A stretch of DNA of 64,000 nt from an uncultured Phascolarctobacterium sp. (lineage in GTDB: Bacteria; Bacillota; Negativicutes; Acidaminococcales; Acidaminococcaceae). Each line of letters opens with the position of its first letter. Position 1 is the stretch's first letter. The notes under the pieces were generated by a model that searched no databases, was not told the origin of the DNA, and worked only from the letters and a program-made list of their open reading frames with translations. A program made the position numbers and the translations under genes. Location of the stretch: the NCBI GenBank assembly GCA_958448515.1, contig CAUDEF010000005.1:1-64000 (forward strand), written 5' to 3'. Shown here one piece after another: positions 36,770 to 44,805 of this stretch.

Positions 36770-36792
36770 GTAAGATTTAAACAGTTACTGAT

Positions 36793-36824
36793 AAAACACC
36801 CATGTGCGCATGGGTGTTTTATAT
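36793..36824 (+). terminator. Intrinsic terminator of the purine cluster
   Basis: The perfect 12-bp stem AAAACACCCATG / CATGGGTGTTTT with a TGCG loop ends in a T run. Confidence 0.9.
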
Positions 36825-37091
36825 TGTAAAAGTATTTAGCAAATATTTTGTATCAAATTTAACAAAAAGCAATAACTATATTACTGAGAATAATAAATTT
36901 GTTGTAATATATATGTATGTATAGTAAAATTAAGCATGTTGTTTATTAGTATACTCTATTTGGCTTATTGTGCATTGACTAATAAAAACAGTTTGCAATA
37001 ATGTATACATTCTGAAAGCTTTGCTTTATGAGTGTTTTTTTGGTATATTAGTAATACATAAATATTCATATTGATGAAAGGCGTGTTGTTG
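36825..37091 (+). promoter_or_regulatory. AT-rich control region of the amino-acid ABC operon
   Basis: A non-coding stretch of about 270 bases. A probable promoter is TTGACT (36975-36980), 17 bases, then ATAATG. It is overlapped by a 12-bp palindrome AATGTATACATT (37000-37011). A TACATAAATATTCA element at 37055-37068 resembles an ArgR box (one good half-site, one weak). I see no riboswitch or small gene. Confidence 0.4.
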
Positions 37092-37937
37092 ATGAATTTG
37101 AAGAAATTTTTAAAAGCTGCTGTTTGCGGCGCTATGGTAGCTGCAATGGCTATTACTGCAGGTTGCGGTGGAGATGATAAAGCTGATTCCGGTAAAAAAG
37201 TATTAAAAGTTGGTATGGAATGTGCTTATGCTCCTTATAACTGGTCCCAAACCAATGCTGACGGCGGTGCAGTAAAAATTGAAGGTACCAATGAATATGC
37301 TTATGGCTATGACGTTATCATCGCTAAAAAATTAGCTGATTCCATGGGTGCTGAACTGCAAATCCAGAAAATTGAATGGGATGGACTTGCTCCTGCTGTT
37401 GTAAGCGGTAAAATTGATGCTGCTATCGCAGGTATGTCCATTACTTCCGAACGTAAACAAACCGTTGATTTTACAAAACCTTACTACTATGCAACTGTAG
37501 TTGCACTTGTTAAAAAGGATTCTCCTTTTGCTCAGGCAAAAAGCGTTGCTGATTTAAAAGGTGCTGTAGCTACTTCTCAGCTGAACACTATCTGGTATGA
37601 TCAAATTGATCAGGTTCCTGATGTTAAAAAACTTCCTGCTATTGATACCGTACCGGGCATGATCGTAGCTTTGAAATCCGATAAATGCAACCTTATCGTA
37701 ACTGATATCCCGACTGCTAAAGCTGCTGCTTTTGCAAATCCTGAATTAGTAATGGTTACTTTCCCTGAAGACAAAGGCTTCAAAACTTCCAGAGAAGATG
37801 TTGAAATTGGTATTGCTGTTAAAAAAGGCAATAAAGAACTTACCGATGCTATGAATAAAGTATTAGGCAGCATGACTGAAGAAGATTTCAATAAACTGAT
37901 GGATGAAGCTATCCAAAAACAACCTTTAGCAAAATAA
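37092..37937 (+). CDS. Amino-acid ABC transporter substrate-binding lipoprotein
   Basis: A 281-residue polar amino-acid binding protein (SBP family 3). The signal peptide ends in lipobox ITAGC, so Cys25 is lipidated. The mature part has VGMECAYAPYNW, GYDVIIAKKLAD, IEWDGLAPAVVSGKIDAAIAGMS, TSERKQTVDFTKPYY and IVTDIPTAKA, the family's ligand-site segments. I choose the ATG at 37092 with AAAGG upstream; starts further left lack a ribosome site. The permease and ATPase genes follow. The ligand is a polar amino acid; which one is not certain. Confidence 0.92.
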   Translation: MNLKKFLKAAVCGAMVAAMAITAGCGGDDKADSGKKVLKVGMECAYAPYNWSQTNADGGAVKIEGTNEYAYGYDVIIAKKLADSMGAELQIQKIEWDGLAPAVVSGKIDAAIAGMSITSERKQTVDFTKPYYYATVVALVKKDSPFAQAKSVADLKGAVATSQLNTIWYDQIDQVPDVKKLPAIDTVPGMIVALKSDKCNLIVTDIPTAKAAAFANPELVMVTFPEDKGFKTSREDVEIGIAVKKGNKELTDAMNKVLGSMTEEDFNKLMDEAIQKQPLAK

Positions 37938-37951
37938 TAAGCCTATTTGTC

Positions 37952-37973
37952 GGGCGGCATATTCTTGCCGCCC
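37952..37973 (+). promoter_or_regulatory. Intercistronic stem-loop without U-run
   Basis: The GC-rich perfect stem GGGCGGCA / TGCCGCCC with a 6-base loop lies between the binding-protein and permease genes. No T run follows, so it more likely protects the upstream mRNA 3' end, giving more binding protein than permease, than terminates. Confidence 0.6.
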
Positions 37974-38006
37974 TATTCTAATTTATTAAGATAAGGTGGT
38001 GCCCCT

Positions 38007-38801
38007 ATGCCAGAAACTTTTTTTGGTTGGGTAGCATTTTTGCTGGATCAGTATGGAACTGTTTTATTACAAGGTGCTGTAGTAACGTTGTTGCTGGCTA
38101 TAGTAGGTACTTTTGTAGGTTGCCTTATTGGTTTAGTAGTAGGTATTATCCAAACCATTCCCTTAGATGAAAACGACAGTAAAGTAAAGATTTTTGCAAT
38201 AAGAGTTATTCAGCGACTCCTTGATGCTTATGTAGAGATTTTCCGTGGTACACCAATGATCGTACAGGCGATGGTAGTATATTATGGTGCCATGAGTCTG
38301 TTTGGTATTGATATGTCACCAATGTTTGCAGGTTTCTTTGTTGTTTCTATTAACACTGGCGCATATATGGCAGAAACTGTTCGTGGTGGTATTGAGTCTG
38401 TTGATAATGGACAGAAAGAAGCTGCTATTGCCATCGGTATGGACCATTTCCAGACAATGCGCTGTGTAATTTTGCCTCAGGCATTAAGAAATGTTATGCC
38501 CCAGTTAGGCAATAACCTGATTATCAATATAAAAGATACTTCTGTTTTGAACGTAATATCTGTTACAGAACTTTATTTTGCTTCTAAGTCTGCTGCAGGT
38601 GTATATTATAAATATTTTGAAATATTCTTTATTACATGCGTAGTATATTTTATAATGACTTTTACTGCTTCCAGAATTCTCCGTTGGGCTGAAAGCAAAA
38701 TGGATGGTCCTAAGGATTATCAGCTGGTTGAATATGATCCGATGATGGATCCGTGCGGTCATGTGCCATTACCGACTAAAAAACAGAAAGGGCGGTATTA
38801 A
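38007..38801 (+). CDS. Amino-acid ABC transporter permease
   Basis: A 264-residue HisM/GlnP-type inner-membrane permease with about five segments. The typical three-TM signature [13 protein letters not shown] lies near 77-89. The EAA loop [35 protein letters not shown] contacts the ATPase. A strong AAGGTGGT precedes the ATG. It follows the binding-protein gene by 69 bases (with a stem-loop) and precedes the ATPase by 2 bases. Confidence 0.93.
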   Translation: MPETFFGWVAFLLDQYGTVLLQGAVVTLLLAIVGTFVGCLIGLVVGIIQTIPLDENDSKVKIFAIRVIQRLLDAYVEIFRGTPMIVQAMVVYYGAMSLFGIDMSPMFAGFFVVSINTGAYMAETVRGGIESVDNGQKEAAIAIGMDHFQTMRCVILPQALRNVMPQLGNNLIINIKDTSVLNVISVTELYFASKSAAGVYYKYFEIFFITCVVYFIMTFTASRILRWAESKMDGPKDYQLVEYDPMMDPCGHVPLPTKKQKGRY

Positions 38802-38803
38802 TA

Positions 38804-39550
38804 ATGACTGAAAAGAAAGAATTACTTGTTTCTGTTTGCGGACTGAAGAAAAGTTTTGGTGAACGACAGATATTGAAAGATATCAGTTTTGATATTTATC
38901 GCGGTGATGTTGTTTGTATAATTGGACCGTCAGGCAGTGGTAAATCTACATTGATTCGTTGCATTAATCACTTGGAACAGCCAACTGGCGGCGAAATTCT
39001 GTATCGTGGACAAAGCCTGAAAGATGCTTTCAAAAAGCTTACTTTGTTCAGAACAAAGGTTGGCATGGTATTTCAGTCTTTTAATCTGTTCAATAATATG
39101 ACAGTTTTGGAAAACTGCATTGTAGGTCAGATTAAGGTACTTGGAAAAAATAAAGATGATGCTAAAGCGACAGCTTTAAAATATTTGAAACATGTTGGTA
39201 TGGACAGTTATGTTAATGCCAAGCCGCATCAGCTTTCCGGCGGTCAGAAACAGCGTGTAGCCATTGCCAGAGCCTTGGCTTTGGAACCGGAAGTTCTTTT
39301 AATGGATGAACCTACTTCCGCACTTGATCCGGAAATGGTGGGCGAAGTTCTGCAGGTAATGCGTGAGCTGGCTGCAGAAGGATTGACAATGGTTATTGTT
39401 ACTCATGAAATGGCTTTTGCTCGTGATGTTTCCAGCAGAGTTATTTTTATTGACCAGGGATTGATTGCAGAAGATGCTACTCCTGATGAATTGTTCAGCA
39501 ATCCTAAAAATCAGAGAACAAAAGACTTCCTGCGCAGATTCCAGAAATAA
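38804..39550 (+). CDS. Amino-acid ABC transporter ATP-binding protein
   Basis: A 248-residue GlnQ/HisP-type ATPase. Walker A is [10 protein letters not shown], the signature LSGGQKQR and Walker [15 protein letters not shown], with the switch histidine in VTHEM. It is coupled to the permease (2-base gap). A terminator follows the stop. Confidence 0.95.
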   Translation: MTEKKELLVSVCGLKKSFGERQILKDISFDIYRGDVVCIIGPSGSGKSTLIRCINHLEQPTGGEILYRGQSLKDAFKKLTLFRTKVGMVFQSFNLFNNMTVLENCIVGQIKVLGKNKDDAKATALKYLKHVGMDSYVNAKPHQLSGGQKQRVAIARALALEPEVLLMDEPTSALDPEMVGEVLQVMRELAAEGLTMVIVTHEMAFARDVSSRVIFIDQGLIAEDATPDELFSNPKNQRTKDFLRRFQK

Positions 39551-39564
39551 TAGCAGGATAATTT

Positions 39565-39600
39565 ACTCTAGCTGTAGAAGTATAGCTAGAGTTTTATTTT
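39565..39600 (+). terminator. Intrinsic terminator of the ABC operon
   Basis: The perfect stem ACTCTAGCT / AGCTAGAGT with a 10-base loop is followed by TTTATTTTATT. Confidence 0.8.
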
Positions 39601-39616
39601 ATCCAAAAGGGCGTGA

Positions 39617-41179
39617 ATGAAAGTGAGAAAAGCTGTTCTGCTTTTATTTTTTGCAGTGCTTATGAGCTGTCAGATTGTATGGGCTGCAAGTAAGGGTACT
39701 ATATTATATGTACCCATGGATAACAGGCCTGTTTGTCTTGATTATACTGTAGATACTATGACTGCTGCCGGATGGGATGTAAAAACACCACCGCGGGATA
39801 TTATTGCCGGCGCAGATAAAAATGGTGATCCGGAGAAAATGTTTGCCTGGCTGGAGGCTAACATTCCTGATTCTATTGCTGTAGTCGCTTCGTCAGATGC
39901 TTTGCTTTATGGCGGTCTTGTTGCGTCAAGAACACATCATCTGCCGTTGGAAACTTTAGAGCAGCGGGCACAGAAAATAGTAGATTTAAAAAATACCTAT
40001 GGCGATAAAATGATTTATATTTTTACCACCATTATGAGATCTCCGAAAATGAGTTCTGCCCCTGTAGAGCCTGAATACTATCAGCAATGGGGAAGCAAGA
40101 TTTTTCGCCTTGGCGCCCTGGAAGATAAGCTGGAATTAAAGGAAATCTCCAGAAAAGAAATTAGAGAACTGGCAGATTTACGCAATGAAATTCCTGAAGC
40201 TGTTTTAAATGATATGTATACAAGAAGGCTTAATAACATCAAAGCTACAGAATTATTGCTTCATGGTGTTGAAAGCGGTGATTTTGATTATTTGCTTATA
40301 GGCAGAGATGATACAGCAGAGTTTTCGCAGGCACATCGTGAGGCAAGAAAACTTGATATTCTGGTCAGCGAATTGCCGAAAGAGAGAATAAGATTTTTTG
40401 CCGGAGCAGATCAGCTTGGTATGCTGCTTCTCAGCAGAGCGTCTGCAAGGTTGCAGTATACTTTACCTTTCGTAAACGCTGTTTATGCCCATGGGGTTGG
40501 TAAGGATACAGTGCCGTCCTATGAGGATGATACTGTAGAAATGAGTACCAAACAGCATATATATGCTGTAGGAGCTATTCCGGTCAACAGCAGCAAAAAT
40601 GCTGATTTGACTTTGGTGCTTAATACTCCTGCTGATGGTAAAACACTTGAAGCGTCTTCGCCTGCAAATAATTATCAGCAGGATTATGCTGTAAAAAAAC
40701 TGGCTTTAATTATTGAGCAGCTGCTGGCAGACAATAAGAAAGTAGCTGTAGCAGATATCAAATACGGCAATGGCGCAGATAATGCTTTGGTAAAGGCTTT
40801 ATTTGACAAAAACCTTGCTTATAAAATTCAGTCTTACAGCGGCTGGAATACAGCGGGCAATTCTTTAGGTTATGCTTTGGCTCAGGGCTTGTTATACGAT
40901 ATGTATAAAGAAGACAGCAAGAATAAACTTCTTGATGTAAGATATCTTGATGACTGGGCTTATCAGGCAAATGTAAGAATGAAGGTTTATCAGGATTTGA
41001 TTTGGCCCAATTACTGGCCTAACAGCGGATTGGATGCTTACCGGCTTGAACAGACTGAAGATGTTATTACCCAGGAAATGAATACAACTGCAGAAGCATT
41101 GATGGGTGACAGAGTGCAAAACTATAAGTTTAGTTTGCCCTGGAAGAGAATGTTTGAAATATATGTTGCAGAAAAATAA
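39617..41179 (+). CDS. Exported DUF4127 family protein
   Basis: A 520-residue protein with a Sec signal peptide (MKVRKAVLLLFFAVLMSC, likely cleavage after VWA at 23). The mature part matches DUF4127 proteins, found in Firmicutes and some others: the opening GTILYVPMDNRPVCLDYTV, SSDALLYGGLVASRTHHLP, the FTTIMRSPKMSS strand and LLIGRDDTAEFSQAHRE. The DNRP and GRDD motifs suggest an alpha/beta catalytic fold, but no activity is known to me. It has its own ribosome site and is flanked by terminators on both sides. Confidence 0.85.
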   Translation: MKVRKAVLLLFFAVLMSCQIVWAASKGTILYVPMDNRPVCLDYTVDTMTAAGWDVKTPPRDIIAGADKNGDPEKMFAWLEANIPDSIAVVASSDALLYGGLVASRTHHLPLETLEQRAQKIVDLKNTYGDKMIYIFTTIMRSPKMSSAPVEPEYYQQWGSKIFRLGALEDKLELKEISRKEIRELADLRNEIPEAVLNDMYTRRLNNIKATELLLHGVESGDFDYLLIGRDDTAEFSQAHREARKLDILVSELPKERIRFFAGADQLGMLLLSRASARLQYTLPFVNAVYAHGVGKDTVPSYEDDTVEMSTKQHIYAVGAIPVNSSKNADLTLVLNTPADGKTLEASSPANNYQQDYAVKKLALIIEQLLADNKKVAVADIKYGNGADNALVKALFDKNLAYKIQSYSGWNTAGNSLGYALAQGLLYDMYKEDSKNKLLDVRYLDDWAYQANVRMKVYQDLIWPNYWPNSGLDAYRLEQTEDVITQEMNTTAEALMGDRVQNYKFSLPWKRMFEIYVAEK

Positions 41180-41206
41180 AAATGGCTGCCAGGCAGCCAT
41201 TTTTGT
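41178..41206 (+). terminator. Intrinsic terminator after the DUF4127 gene
   Basis: The palindrome AAAAATGGCTGCC / GGCAGCCATTTTT with one central base starts in the stop codon; a 3-base loop forms in practice. Confidence 0.85.
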
Positions 41207-41224
41207 TTGATGAGGGGGATTTTT

Positions 41225-41797
41225 GTGAATTATAAAGTAAGATTAGTAAAAGAAGCAGACAGTAAAAACATTTTGGAGATTTATGCTCCATTTATTACTG
41301 ACACAGCAGTATCCTTTGAATACACTGTGCCTTCAGAAGAAGAATTTACTGCCCGCATAAAATCAATTGCTGAAGAATATCCGTATCTGGTATGTGAAGA
41401 AAATAATAAGATAATTGGCTATGCATACGCTCACAGATATCTTGAAAGAGCTGCTTATCAGTGGGATGTTGAGGTAACTATTTATCTGGCACCTGCAGCT
41501 CAGAAAAAAGGTATTGGCGGTCTTTTGTATGCAAAATTAGAAAAAGTATTATTGGCTCAGGGCATCAAAAATCTTTATGCCTGCATTACAGCCAATAATG
41601 AGCAGAGTATAAAATTCCATGAAAAATGTGGCTATAATCTTGTAGGCACATTTAAAAAAGCCGGATATAAAAATGACGCCTGGCAGGATGTTGTGTGGAT
41701 GGAAAAAAGTATTGCCGGTTTTGATGAGAAGCCGAAAAAACCAGTAAGTATATCACAATTGGATAAAGACAGCATTGAGCATATTTTAAACCAATAA
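41225..41797 (+). CDS. GNAT-family N-acetyltransferase (phosphinothricin acetyltransferase-like)
   Basis: A 190-residue GNAT acetyltransferase. The opening VRLVKEADSKNILEIYAPFITDTAVSFEY and the acetyl-CoA loop QKKGIGGLLYAKLE are typical of the Pat/MnaT subfamily, which acetylates phosphinothricin or, in most bacteria, methionine sulfoximine and related amino-acid analogues. The C-terminal ITANNEQSIKFHEKCGYNLVGTFKKAGYK and WQDVVWMEK agree. The start is GTG at 41225 with GAGGGGGA upstream. The last 25 residues extend beyond the core. The true substrate is unknown. Confidence 0.88.
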   Translation: MNYKVRLVKEADSKNILEIYAPFITDTAVSFEYTVPSEEEFTARIKSIAEEYPYLVCEENNKIIGYAYAHRYLERAAYQWDVEVTIYLAPAAQKKGIGGLLYAKLEKVLLAQGIKNLYACITANNEQSIKFHEKCGYNLVGTFKKAGYKNDAWQDVVWMEKSIAGFDEKPKKPVSISQLDKDSIEHILNQ

Positions 41798-41823
41798 AAA
41801 ACGGCCTTAAGGCCGTTTTTTTA
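41796..41823. terminator. Bidirectional terminator
   Basis: The perfect stem AAAAAACGGCC / GGCCGTTTTTT with a TTAA loop separates the acetyltransferase and the converging permease gene. Confidence 0.93.
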
Positions 41824-42804
41824 TATTGCGTTAAATAAATAACCGATGATTATTATGCCTGTTGTAACTATGGCAATAAAAGCTGCCAGCAGTTGTTTTT
41901 CCAGTACTTTGCTTAACATAATTAAAGAAGGCAGAGATATTGTAGTTACTGACATCATAAGGGCTAAAATTGTTCCGGCAGGAACACCTGCAAGGTATAA
42001 GGCTTCTGCAATGGGAATGGTTCCAAAAATATCTGCATAGATAGGGATACCAATTAATGCGGCTAAAATAACACCAAAGGGATTATCGTTGCCCAGAAGA
42101 CTTAAAATAAAATTTTGCGGGATCCAGTTGTGGATTGCTGCACCGATGGCTACACCTGCCAATACATAAGGAAAAACATTACGAACAATGATTTTGGTAT
42201 CTGTAAGAGCATAGTTGAAGCGCTGTTTTTGATTAAAATATTCTGATTCACTGTAGAATTCTTTAATAGGGTCATTAAATGTTTTTATGTATTTTTCCAG
42301 CTTTAAAGAGGAAATCAGGCGTCCACCGCAAACTGCAAGGATGATGCCTACAACTGTGTAAATAACAGCGAAATTCATACCAAAAAAAGATGCTAGCATC
42401 AGTAAGGACGCTACGTCTACCATAGGTGAGGATATGAGAAAAGAAAATGTCAGTCCGACAGGTAACCCTGCTCTTGAAAAACCAATAAAGATTGGTACGC
42501 TGGAGCAGGAACAAAAGGGAGTAACTGTGCCTAAAAGAGCGGCAACAATATTACCTGTCAAACCGTTATATTTAGTTAAAATACGTTTTGTTTTTTCCGG
42601 GGGAAAGTAAGATTGGATATAGGAAATCATAAAAATAAGAGTGACAAGTAAGATGGTTATTTTAATAGTATCATAGAGAAAAAAGTGAATGCTGCCCCAG
42701 ACAGCAGATGTTTTCTCTGCATTAAAATAATTAATCAGTATTTCCCAGATTAGTTCATTTAACCACTGCATGCCCAATACCTGGCTGATAAAAAAATCAA
42801 ACAT
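41821..42804 (-). CDS. PF03773 (UPF0718, ArsP-like) permease
   Basis: A 327-residue protein with about eight membrane segments. The family marker is TPFCSCSSVPIFIGF at about 96-110, and the second half has GIPIYADIFGTIPIAEAL. Members include ArsP, which exports trivalent methylated or aromatic arsenicals, and YraQ-like proteins of unknown cargo. AAAGGAGG sits 6 bases before the ATG at 42804. An ArsR-family regulator gene lies directly upstream, and the permease promoter holds an ArsR-type operator, which supports metalloid or thiol-reactive efflux. Cargo is not proven. Confidence 0.88.
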   Translation of the reverse strand: MFDFFISQVLGMQWLNELIWEILINYFNAEKTSAVWGSIHFFLYDTIKITILLVTLIFMISYIQSYFPPEKTKRILTKYNGLTGNIVAALLGTVTPFCSCSSVPIFIGFSRAGLPVGLTFSFLISSPMVDVASLLMLASFFGMNFAVIYTVVGIILAVCGGRLISSLKLEKYIKTFNDPIKEFYSESEYFNQKQRFNYALTDTKIIVRNVFPYVLAGVAIGAAIHNWIPQNFILSLLGNDNPFGVILAALIGIPIYADIFGTIPIAEALYLAGVPAGTILALMMSVTTISLPSLIMLSKVLEKQLLAAFIAIVTTGIIIIGYLFNAI

Positions 42805-42820
42805 CAGATGAACCTCCTTT

Positions 42821-42842
42821 AATATCAAAAAAAGTTGATATT
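42821..42842. promoter_or_regulatory. Inverted repeat beside the permease ribosome site
   Basis: The perfect inverted repeat AATATCAA-6 bases-TTGATATT ends one base from the AAAGGAGG of the permease gene. The half-site ATCAA and spacing resemble ArsR-family operators; it could also fold as a hairpin near the ribosome site. Confidence 0.55.
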
Positions 42843-42845
42843 AAA

Positions 42846-42886
42846 ATAATAATAAAAGAAGCGATATACGCTTCTTTTATTATTAT
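42846..42886. promoter_or_regulatory. 18-bp stem-loop in the permease leader
   Basis: A perfect stem (arms 42846-42863 and 42869-42886, core AAAGAAGCG / CGCTTCTTT) with an ATATA loop. On the minus strand it lies after the arsR stop and is followed by TTTTATTATTATTTT, so it can end the arsR transcript; it also overlaps the first bases of the permease transcript. Confidence 0.75.
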
Positions 42887-42909
42887 ATCAAAATTATTTG
42901 ATTTTACAA
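42882..42909 (-). promoter_or_regulatory. Permease promoter with ArsR-like operator in the spacer
   Basis: Read on the minus strand: TTGTAA (42904-42909), a 16-base spacer, perfect TATAAT (42882-42887). The spacer is filled by the inverted repeat ATCAAA-4 bases-TTTGAT (42887-42902), the type of site ArsR/SmtB repressors bind. The -35 overlaps the arsR stop codon. Confidence 0.65.
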
Positions 42910-43194
42910 GTTTTTGCCAGTCAAAATTCCTTTTACTGTTTTGTTGCTGAAAACATCATAAAAAACATTTTTATTAACAGAGTAAAAATGCCATTTTCCC
43001 TGAGGCTTGACATTAATCAGCCCTGCATCAAGCAAGAGTTTAAGATGATAGGAAAGCCTGCTTTGAGCCATGTCTGCATCGTCCATCAGCTTACACACGC
43101 ATATTTCGTCAGCTGAAGCTATTTTTTTCAGCAGCTGCAGGCGATTTTGATCTGCCAGAGCTTTAAAAATTTTAAAATAATCAACTTTAAGCAT
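42904..43194 (-). CDS. ArsR-family transcriptional repressor
   Basis: A 96-residue winged-helix repressor. The recognition helix region is MAQSRLSYHLKLLLDAGLI (about 42-60), and the wing is GKWHFYSVN. The metal-sensing site CVC at about residues 32-34 (DEICVCKL) matches ELCVCDL of As(III)/Sb(III)-sensing ArsR. It lies 12 bases after the ABC permease gene and just before the PF03773 permease, with an ArsR-type operator between them. It probably represses the permease and perhaps its own operon until arsenical or another thiophilic ligand binds. Confidence 0.92.
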   Translation of the reverse strand: MLKVDYFKIFKALADQNRLQLLKKIASADEICVCKLMDDADMAQSRLSYHLKLLLDAGLINVKPQGKWHFYSVNKNVFYDVFSNKTVKGILTGKNL

Positions 43195-43206
43195 AATACC
43201 ACCTGC

Positions 43207-44001
43207 TTATAAATAGTTTTTCCAGGGAACAATTTTCTTTTCGAACCATTGTAAAATGAAGTTAAAAATTATTCCCAGCAGCGAAAGAACCATAACACCT
43301 GCCATAAGTTTGTCTGTTATCATTAAATCGCCATAATGCAGAATTAATGCGCCTATACCTTCCTGGGCTGCAATCATTTCGGCTGCAACAAGCAAAAGCA
43401 GCGCTGTGCCTGATGCGATGCGCAGGCCTGTAAAAATCATGGGCAAGGCATTGGGAAAAATTATTGTTTTTACAGTAAGCCACCATCCGGCATTAAAGCT
43501 GGCGGCAACTTTTATAAGTAAAGGATCTATATTTTTTACGCCTGCAAAGGTATTTATTGCAACTGGAAAAAATACACCTGTTGCAATAATTGTAACTTTT
43601 GATAATTCACCTATTCCGAGCCATAAAATGAACAGCGGCAGTAAGGCGATTTTAGGAATAGGGTAAAGAGCATTAATGACAGGAGTTGCTATTTTATCTG
43701 CCAAAGAAGATACTCCGGTAATAAGGCCAACAATAAGACCAAGGCTGCCGCCCAGAAGAAATCCCAGCAGTATTCTGTAAAGGCTGGCAGTAAGGCTTGA
43801 AGTTATTTCTCCTTCTGCAAACAGTTCTTTGAGGGCCAGAAGAATCTGGCTTGGTGAAGGCAAAAACAGTGAAGACACAATATTGAGACGGCAAACTGCT
43901 TCCCAGCAAATTATAAGTAAAATGACAGAGCAGAGTGATACCCAGTCAGGGTATGTTTTTTGCCATTTTTGAAGTTTGTTGGTGATTATCCATGTATTCA
44001 T
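43207..44001 (-). CDS. NitT/TauT-family ABC transporter permease
   Basis: A 264-residue SsuC/TauC-like permease with six membrane segments. The EAA loop is in NALPMIFTGLRIASGTALLLLVAAEM, and FLPSPSQILLALKELF is the usual N-terminal motif. It overlaps the ATPase gene by 4 bases. The family imports sulfonates, taurine, nitrate, bicarbonate, thiamine precursors or riboflavin; the cargo is not evident here. Confidence 0.9.
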   Translation of the reverse strand: MNTWIITNKLQKWQKTYPDWVSLCSVILLIICWEAVCRLNIVSSLFLPSPSQILLALKELFAEGEITSSLTASLYRILLGFLLGGSLGLIVGLITGVSSLADKIATPVINALYPIPKIALLPLFILWLGIGELSKVTIIATGVFFPVAINTFAGVKNIDPLLIKVAASFNAGWWLTVKTIIFPNALPMIFTGLRIASGTALLLLVAAEMIAAQEGIGALILHYGDLMITDKLMAGVMVLSLLGIIFNFILQWFEKKIVPWKNYL

Positions 44002-44777
44002 ATATCCACCTCCAGAAAGGCTGCGCGAGCGTCACTGCTTATATGCTGCCAGATAAGATTAGTGTAGCTGCTGATAGTCTGAGCATTGGCTGGCAGGTTT
44101 CTTTCGTTGCGGGGAATGGAAATGGTAATGGTTTTGCTGATAGTACCGGGACGGCGGGATAAAAGGACTACTTTATCAGCAAGCATAACGGCTTCCTGAA
44201 TATTATGGGTAACATAAATTGTGGTAAGGTGTGTCTTATCCCATAGGGACACCAGTTCTTCCTGCATAATGATTCTGGTTTGAGCATCAAGAGCGGAAAA
44301 CGGCTCATCCATAAGAAGAACATCTGGCTTTACGGCAAGGGCTCTGGCTATGCCAACTCTCTGTTTCATCCCTCCGCTCAGCTGATGAGGATAAGCAGAC
44401 TCAAACCCGCGCAGACCAGTAAGTTCAAGATAATAGTTTATACGAGTTTTTTGTTCTGATTGGGGAATTTTTGCCGCTTCCAGACCAAAAGCAATATTAT
44501 CGCAGACATTGCGCCAGGGCAGTAATCCTGTTTCCTGAAAAACAACACTTATTTTTGGTTCTGTGCCGGAGGTGAGTTCTGTAAATTTTATCTGACCTGT
44601 TGTGGGGCTGAGAAGTCCGGCAGCCATATTGAGCAAAGTTGATTTTCCGCAGCCGGAAGGTCCTACAATGGCGATAAACTCTTCTTCAGATACAGTAAGA
44701 TTAATATTTTGCAGTACCGGTAAGTTTTTGTTATGGCTGCAAAACGATTTATTTACATTATCAAATACAAGTTTCAT
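43998..44777 (-). CDS. NitT/TauT-family ABC transporter ATP-binding protein
   Basis: A 259-residue SsuB/TauB-like ATPase. Walker A GPSGCGKST, the Q-loop FQETGLLPWR, signature LSGGMKQR, Walker B VLLMDEPFSALDAQTR and the switch VTHNIQEA are all present. It is the middle gene of the importer operon; the binding-protein gene precedes it by 28 bases. Confidence 0.94.
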   Translation of the reverse strand: MKLVFDNVNKSFCSHNKNLPVLQNINLTVSEEEFIAIVGPSGCGKSTLLNMAAGLLSPTTGQIKFTELTSGTEPKISVVFQETGLLPWRNVCDNIAFGLEAAKIPQSEQKTRINYYLELTGLRGFESAYPHQLSGGMKQRVGIARALAVKPDVLLMDEPFSALDAQTRIIMQEELVSLWDKTHLTTIYVTHNIQEAVMLADKVVLLSRRPGTISKTITISIPRNERNLPANAQTISSYTNLIWQHISSDARAAFLEVDI

Positions 44778-44805
44778 AAATAACCTCTAAAAACTATGCT
44801 GATTT

